Made by a program: the position numbers and the translations under genes. A stretch of 64,000 nt of DNA, from positions 1-64,000 of the forward strand of contig NBAZ01000031.1 of the NCBI GenBank assembly GCA_002794735.1, read 5' to 3'. Shown here piece after piece: positions 58,396 to 64,000 of this stretch. This DNA is from Pyrrhoderma lamaoense (Eukaryota > Basidiomycota > Agaricomycetes > Hymenochaetales > Hymenochaetaceae). The notes beneath the pieces were generated by a model. The model was not told the DNA's origin, made no database searches, and saw only the letters and a list, made by a program, of their open reading frames with translations. The stretch's first letter is position 1; each line of letters starts with the position of its first letter.

Positions 58396-60120
58396 CTATA
58401 TAAAATCAGTGAACGTCCATCCAGGCTCCAACATTAGATAAGGGTGTTGTCGAAGTTTAGCAGCCGAAGGCCTCCTATTCGGTTTTGGTAAGAAACACTT
58501 CGTCCGGAAATCATCTGCTTCTAGTCCAAGTTTCACATTCGGAGGGATAAGGGGAACCTTTGAGTCCATGAGCATTTGTGAGATAGCGACTTCCCCAAGA
58601 GTTGCCAGGGTCTATGACCTGTCCACATTTCATACGCAATACATCCTACACCCCAGATGTCAGTTCTATCCGTACATGTGTATTGTTCGTTTCTCTGCTT
58701 CGCTTGGATTATTTCTGGTGCTGTCCAGTGTAAAGAACCAGTAGTTGCTATATTAACTTTGATATCGAGTTCTTGAATACGTTCAGAGAGCCCAAAAAGC
58801 GATACTTTGCATACACCCGAATGGTTGACAAGTACTTTGTCACCTTTGAGGTTCTTTGCGGAGATTAGCACACATATATATGATCAGATAGTACACGAAT
58901 ATTTTACCTTGTGAAAAATCCCAATACTATGTAGATATTCCAACGCATTAAGAACCTGGGCAGTGAATGACCGAACGACTTGATCGTGAAATCGGCCATG
59001 CTTTTTAACGCACTCAGAAATAGAACCATCTGCAGCATACGAAAAGAAGCTTTTCATGATTCAGTATAGGACACAAAAACATAAAGCGAATGACGTACAT
59101 GCTCATATAATTCGGAGTCCGTTCGAGCCCTAAATATCGAACGATATTGGTATGGTTAATATCTCTGATCTTATCTATCTCATTTTCTAACACATCGTTT
59201 AAAAGGGACTGAGACTGAGGGTCCATATCAGAGTTATTTTGGGGCGCTTTTATCTGTTTCACTACCATCATCTCCCCAGTGGATACATTCAGTGCAAGAT
59301 ATACTCGTCCATAGGACGCCTTTGCCAAAAGCTCTCCCCGAACCCATTTGAATTTCGCTAGACTCAATTAGTAAGAGGATCTGCATAATGATAAAATTAA
59401 GAAACCTACGACTCGCATCCAGGCTTAAAGAGGATTTAGGTGAATGATGTGGTTTCGCCTCTCGAGAGGTTGAAGCTGATGGGGGAGTGGATACTCTGGG
59501 AGTGGGTCTTATTTCCTTAGGCGCCCCGACAGGAAGAGGTGGTAGGGGCCTAAAGGGTCGAGGTGAAGCTGAGATTGGTGAAGGCTTCGGGATAGTTGAA
59601 AGCCAAGACTGAATTGTGTCTTTTGCCTCCTGATCCCTTGAAGATGTTATAAGTTCATAAGGAGGGGCATGGATAGGCGTCACATTTCCTCTTGGGCCGT
59701 CAGACTTCTGGGATCCTGCGGAGGATGGTTCGCAGTTAGTAGTGGGCATTAATAAAGCATTGTTGTTTCGGTTTTGTTCTTTGTTACGAAAACGTAGAGG
59801 GGGCACAGGTACATCATCAAAGGAGGAATACTATCAGGTGACCTCGTAATATGAATAGTTTCCTCAGCTCTCTCATAGGAACTGTAACCAACTTCCACAT
59901 TGAGTTGCGGTAATTGTAATCGTCGTCGTCGATGACTATCACTCTCGGATAGAAGTACTGATGAACCGCTAAACCGTCTGGAATCGACGGAGTATCGGGC
60001 GGAAGAGTGTCTTGCCAAGTGCGACGAGCGAGACTCCATCCCATCCAGAAGAGTCTGGTGATGTGCTCTGAAATGGTCTGAACCTGGGATTCCGTAGCTG
60101 TCACAATTTCCTGACACGTA
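58396..60120 (-). CDS. MAPKKK-like pseudokinase (Bck1/Ste11-type domain)
   Basis: A Ser/Pro-rich linker (60120 to about 59409) is followed by a kinase domain of the Bck1/MAPKKK type: FKWVRGELLAKASYGRVYL, VVKQIK, HTNIVRYLGLERTPNY, then a helix ending in GIFHKNLKGDK, VCKVSLFGLSE, TTGSLHWTAPEI, DRTDIWGVGCIAYEMWTGHRPW and, in a shifted frame, RRPSAAKLRQHPYL. The catalytic Asp of HRD is Asn (HKN), the loop Asn is Lys, and DFG reads LFG, so catalysis is unlikely; the ATP-binding Lys is kept. One base is missing at 59819-59821 and one at 58593-58596. The stop is at 58396-58398. It may be the C-terminal half of one protein with the TKL kinase upstream. Confidence 0.7.
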
Positions 60121-61329
60121 GTCATAGCTTGGATTACTTCATCTATCCGTAGCCGATCTTCCTTACAGAAATGCCAGCATGAAAGGCAGATGTTCCATAT
60201 ACAATCCAGAGATACTCCCCATTCCGAAAGATTTGCCGGGAAGTGCGGGACTCCTAGGTTAAGAACGATGCTGATCACTTGAGCATCCATCCGGGTCTCA
60301 GCAAATGGGGGCCCTTTACTTATAAGTTCCTGTTCGTTCTATGTCAGTATCGTGAATAAGGTGATCTAGTTGTCATGCAACGAACATAGAATGTCATTCC
60401 TAAAGCCCAGATATCTGTTTCTCTTGTATGGGATACTGAATCTGAACCTGGACTTGGAATATAAGTGAGTAATTCTGGAGCCATCCATCTTATGGTTCCT
60501 CGACCAAGGCCTGTGGTTCCTCTCGAAGTTAATGAAGAGTTGAGCATACGAGAAACTCCGAAGTCACATATCAGCGGCATTTTTGATTGATTGATGAGAA
60601 TGTTCTCCTGATTTCTAGTTTTAGTGTCTATACTAAACGAAACATTAGATGACGAACAGCTTTGATATCAGAATGTATAATGTAGTTGTCGTGCAGATAC
60701 TTTACGCCTTGTGAGATCCCCAGAAACTGTAGAGTAGTATGTCTTAAGAGACTGAGAGCCATAACAGCGAATAGTAATGCTGACCATCGTAAGTAGTTCA
60801 GTAACGGAAAGTTCATGGTCTAATACATATCTCCGGGCTGTTCCGTTTTCCATCCACTCGGAAAGGATTGACGGTAATTACCTTCCATAAGATAGCCAAA
60901 TAACGGAAGTATATTTGGGTGTCGAAGCCTTGACCAAACCCGTAACTCTTCTACAAAAGGCTTCAGTTGTTATAATGATGTTAGTCTTGATATGACGGAG
61001 CGCAGGCGCAATTCCAGATTAGTTACCTTCAGAAAATCACGATCGTGGTATATGTGAGCCCTAAGGCGCTTAATAGCGATCTTAACTTCATTTCCTGACT
61101 GCTCAATGGTCAACATTGGATCGAGTTCCTTCCTATCAATCGTTCCAATATAAACATCGCAGAAGCCGCCGTGTGCATACATAGCTACATCGGATTTAGT
61201 GACTCGGCCTGTTCTGTCGAGGTGTGCAAGTTTGGTTAGTTCTTGTTGAAGTCTTGCGTCATTATTGTTGCGCGACGTTTGTTCGACCATGTATAGGTAG
61301 ACAGAGATTTCAGCAAAACTTGAATCCAA
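59817..61329 (-). CDS. TKL-type protein kinase
   Basis: A tyrosine-kinase-like kinase of the kind expanded in mushroom-forming fungi. Exons run from 61329 with five introns. Motifs: GGFCDVYIG loop, VKIAIKRLR, LRHPNILPLFGY, SEWMENGTARRYV, GVKYLHDNYIIHSDIKAEN (HSD instead of HRD, Asp kept), CDFGVSRM, GTIRWMAPELL, TDIWALGMTFYELI, and CWHFCKEDRLRIDEVIQAM. The domain should be active. The GG at 60865-60866 is one base short for the frame. After IDEVIQAM the same frame stays open to a stop at 59817, but a second frame encodes a plausible Ser-rich linker leading into the MAPKKK-like domain. So the gene either ends here or is fused to it. Confidence 0.75.
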
Positions 61330-61796
61330 GAACCCGAGGGTTCGTATTGCATAACCAGTGAATGTGAGTTGAAGTAGTGAATCAGCTGCGTAAACAGTTT
61401 TTTTTGATTTCCTGGATATGCAGCACCGCCATAACGCCGGAGACTATTAATGCTGTATTGGCAGTATATTTATATATAATACATGTCCATCTGATGAGCA
61501 TTGCATTGAAAGTGACTTCAAGCTACTTTTTAGGGGAATTATCATCAATTACATAATAGTAGTCATAGTCAAGTTGACTCATATATTACAATATTTCCCA
61601 TAATAGGAATCACTATATACACACACGTATGGATACGGACAGAAGGGAATGTTTTAATTTCAATTGTCACTATGTTGTCCGTGTCAGGCCTGGGTCACAA
61701 TAACTCATTACTCGTATAGAGTTTTGAATCTCAGTCATAGTCGAACAAGCTTTGAGGCAAGGGCAGATTAGTGTATGTCCAAATTACAATCAACGA
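61330..61796. other. Intergenic region
   Basis: Upstream of the TKL kinase and downstream of the 61.8 kb gene. AT-rich, nothing supported. Confidence 0.45.
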
Positions 61797-62143
61797 TTAT
61801 TGGTATTGCTTGTCGGCAATGGGTATGTCATTCCCTAGCAATTAAGACCACGTAGACAGATTAGCATCTACCCTATATTTGCTTACACTGGCGACTTGCC
61901 TGTCATCTTGTTGTACCCTTTTCGAATGCCATCACTGATTTTCTCAGTTGTGGAATGGCTCTGCATGAAAGAAGGGGGCGATTAGTTACAATCAAGATTA
62001 TTGCAAGAAACTGTACTTGCTTGTTCATGACCGACTTTACGCTCAATAAACTCAACCCCTTTGTCAAGCATGTCCCCGTTGGAGGTTGAAGTCGAGTTAT
62101 AACCAGTGTCGGTAGAGGTCTGATTATTCGTGAAGGCGTTCAT
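61797..62143 (-). CDS. Small protein with two GC-AG introns
   Basis: The intact paralogue of the 57572-57893 gene. Exons are 62143-62021, 61960-61900 and 61834-61797, giving 73 aa: a Thr/Ser/Asn-rich start, GDMLDKGVEFIERKVGHEQ, SHSTTEKISDGIRKGYNKMTG and NDIPIADKQYQ. Both introns (62020-61961 and 61899-61835) start with GCAAGT rather than GT and end in AG. Their positions match the GT-AG introns of the paralogue exactly and joining them keeps the frame. If the second intron is kept, translation ends soon after TGKSPV. Function unknown. Confidence 0.7.
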
Positions 62144-62640
62144 GATTGAATAGATTGAATAAGAATATTATGAGGTTCAGCAAGTACTCAAAGGTGTTGT
62201 TTGTCTTGAGCTCCTGTCGGTAATCTCTAACATTTTATAACCAGTATTGGTTATGACGTATCACTGTGTCTTTCTCATAGTTTTAGACTTTGGTTGGCGC
62301 CAATGTGGTATAAACGCAGAACACTACGTAAAGTGATGTCCCACCAATATGCAGCACCACATTGGTGACCTCATGCAATTTCTCACCCCAATTGCTATTA
62401 TGTTTTGAAATATGGTACATGTTAAATTGTCTAACTAAGACTCCGTATACATATACAAGCTACAAACAAATTAGGTAGTATACAACAAGAAATCGCTCGA
62501 ATCAATAATAGTCACCTAGATAGCACAGCTTAGGATAAATTGTCGTAGATATTATCAGTATGTAAACCAGAAAGAAAAGGTGCCTGAGAGAATCGAAATT
62601 AACTGAAACCCATTATAGATCTTTTTCTATTTAAAGCGAA
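62144..62640. other. Intergenic region
   Basis: Upstream of the small-protein gene; AT-rich, no gene seen. Confidence 0.45.
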
Positions 62641-64000
62641 TTATTCATTCTTTTTCATTCTCTCCTTCTTGAGAACATGAGGTTCAACAGCTTTATGTTG
62701 GATTACGGCTTTCCATAGCTGACGCCATGATATCGGGTTGCCCTTCATCACAAACAGATGAGTAAACATTAGTTTGAAGCATTAAAATGACATACTGTAT
62801 CACGTTGCATTACACAAAATGCACCTTCCTCCCCGTTATAGATAAAGGGCTCGACCTCAATCCAGCCTTTGAACAATTCACGACGGCGATCATAGCCACC
62901 GACTCGGAGCTTGAGGCGCTCAGGACAATCTGGATCAACAGGTGAAGGCTTGTTCTTTACCCCGAGTCCTGTGAAAGCATCGATCAGGAGCGGCATCAGC
63001 TCATTAGGTGGAATACTGCTATAGAAACGTGTCAGACGCGGGTTGTAACGTCTTCCGGAATGCGTTTGGGACTAAATTCAAATTTAGAAATGTCCTTTTT
63101 CGTTTGTTTTTGAGATTTCATCGGGATCAAACATACAAAAAGCAATAATGATTGGGTAAATTGGGAGTGGTATGATGATGCCAATTCGGTGTCCCCGTCT
63201 ACTCCTTGTATCTGATCTCTATAGCCGGCATTAGATTATTGAGAAACACTTGTTACGTCCTGATTTAACATATAATACATACATTGAATGGGGTTCGATA
63301 ACATTGATATCACCAGATTGTGTAAGTGATGCCGTGAGTCTCTGGGCAAGAGCTACATAGCCTTCTCGGGCAAGCTGACTTGGACTAGAGCAAGGAATGA
63401 GGAAATATGTAGTACTACGTTAGGTAAGAACATACCGCATAACCCATGGATGAGACTTTATCCTTTCAATCGTCCATCTATCCTTTGGTGATATTGTCAA
63501 CATACCCCTTATTAGGTCTACTTGCGGTCAGCTATCGAATGAGCAGAATGAAGGTAAAGCAACGCTACCAAGTTCCTCGGACTGAAGCCTATTCCACGGT
63601 GGATCATCAAAAATCTTGCCTTTTGCATAACGCACAAACTCTTGACTGCTATCGGTAGGTTCATCCCAGGGGGTATCTAGCGTCATGAATGTATAAGGTC
63701 TCTAATGGCCACGACATCAATACTGAGTAAACCAAACTTACTGCCCAATAGTAGTGTGAAGAGGATTACTCCAGCCCCCAAATATCAACGGGTGGTCCAC
63801 TGTATACCTTACTATAGCTCAGCTGGTAGGAACCAGAGAAAGTCAGAAGTCGAGATACAGTCTTGTGGCATTTGTGTAAGCTTACTTCTGGAGCAGCATA
63901 CTGCGGAGTCCCGCACTGTTCGCTCAATAACCGAACTTGACCAGTCTCCTTCAGCATATAAACAGAACATAGTCCGAAGTCTGATATCTTGAGACGACCT
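62641..64000 (-). CDS. chk1: Checkpoint kinase Chk1, 5' end outside window
   Basis: The 3' part of Chk1, the effector kinase that halts the cell cycle after DNA damage. From the window edge: the activation loop (YMLKETGQVRLLSEQCGTPQYAAPE), PVDIWGLE, TPWDEPTDSSQEF, FDDPPWNRL, LIRGMLTISPKDRWTIERI, KSHPWVMR, SQLAREGYVALAQRLT and SGDINVIEPH, all typical of fungal Chk1. The C-terminal regulatory (KA1-like) part has LLIDAFTGLGVKNK, RLKLRVGGYDRR and GAFCVMQRDTGNPISWRQLWK. Introns of about 50-60 nt interrupt it. The stop is at 62641-62643. An apparent insert of about 30 residues between AAPEVS and PVDIWG is probably an intron. Confidence 0.85.

Noticed and set aside
1..64000. CRISPR arrays, operons or bacterial replication features
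   Set aside because: None seen; spliced genes and the protein families are fungal.

Overview
The window looks like nuclear DNA of a filamentous basidiomycete, most likely an agaricomycete. It is AT-rich, genes are dense on both strands, and introns are mostly 45-75 nt with GT-AG borders. The main family is the fungal-specific FunK1 (Pkinase_fungal) kinase, seen alongside TKL-type kinases, a CmcJ/AsaB-type enzyme, Rad17 and Chk1. No species can be named from the sequence alone.

Region 1 (1-38.2 kb) is a FunK1 kinase array. I count about ten copies or fragments, named here 0, A, B, C, D, E, F, G, H, H' and I, running minus, minus, plus, minus, minus, plus, minus, minus, plus, minus, minus. They form divergent pairs (A/B, D/E, G/H) sharing promoter spacers, and convergent ends that share a 3' flank repeat. 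H (28469-31217) and I (35246-38161) read as complete six-exon genes. A is complete except for one base. B, D and E are complete from exon 2 onward but share a truncated intron 1. 0, C, F, G and H' are broken. D and E have identical exons 1-2 in a head-to-head arrangement, and exon types are shuffled between copies. Four LTR-like elements and a 21-bp remnant sit at rearrangement breakpoints. Copy G carries about 0.55 kb of mitochondrial-type DNA with tRNA genes.

Region 2 (38.2-64 kb) holds ordinary single genes: two related small hydrophobic secreted-type proteins (39.3-40.1 and 47.7-48.6 kb), a bacterial-type aryl-sulfate sulfotransferase without introns (42.3-44.1 kb), Rad17 (44.4-47.0 kb), an AGC-like kinase (49.3-51.8 kb), a CmcJ/AsaB-like hydroxylase/desaturase (52.3-53.3 kb), two unknown proteins (53.8-57.4 kb), a pair of small related proteins (57.6 and 61.8 kb), a TKL kinase followed by a MAPKKK-like pseudokinase (58.4-61.3 kb), and the 3' part of Chk1 (62.6-64 kb).

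Many otherwise good genes need exactly one extra base, usually in a short homopolymer run, to read through. This pattern suggests collapsed homopolymers in the assembly and should temper pseudogene calls. Rad17 and Chk1 belong to the same DNA-damage checkpoint pathway. The FunK1 copies appear to be an amplified family of unknown cellular role.
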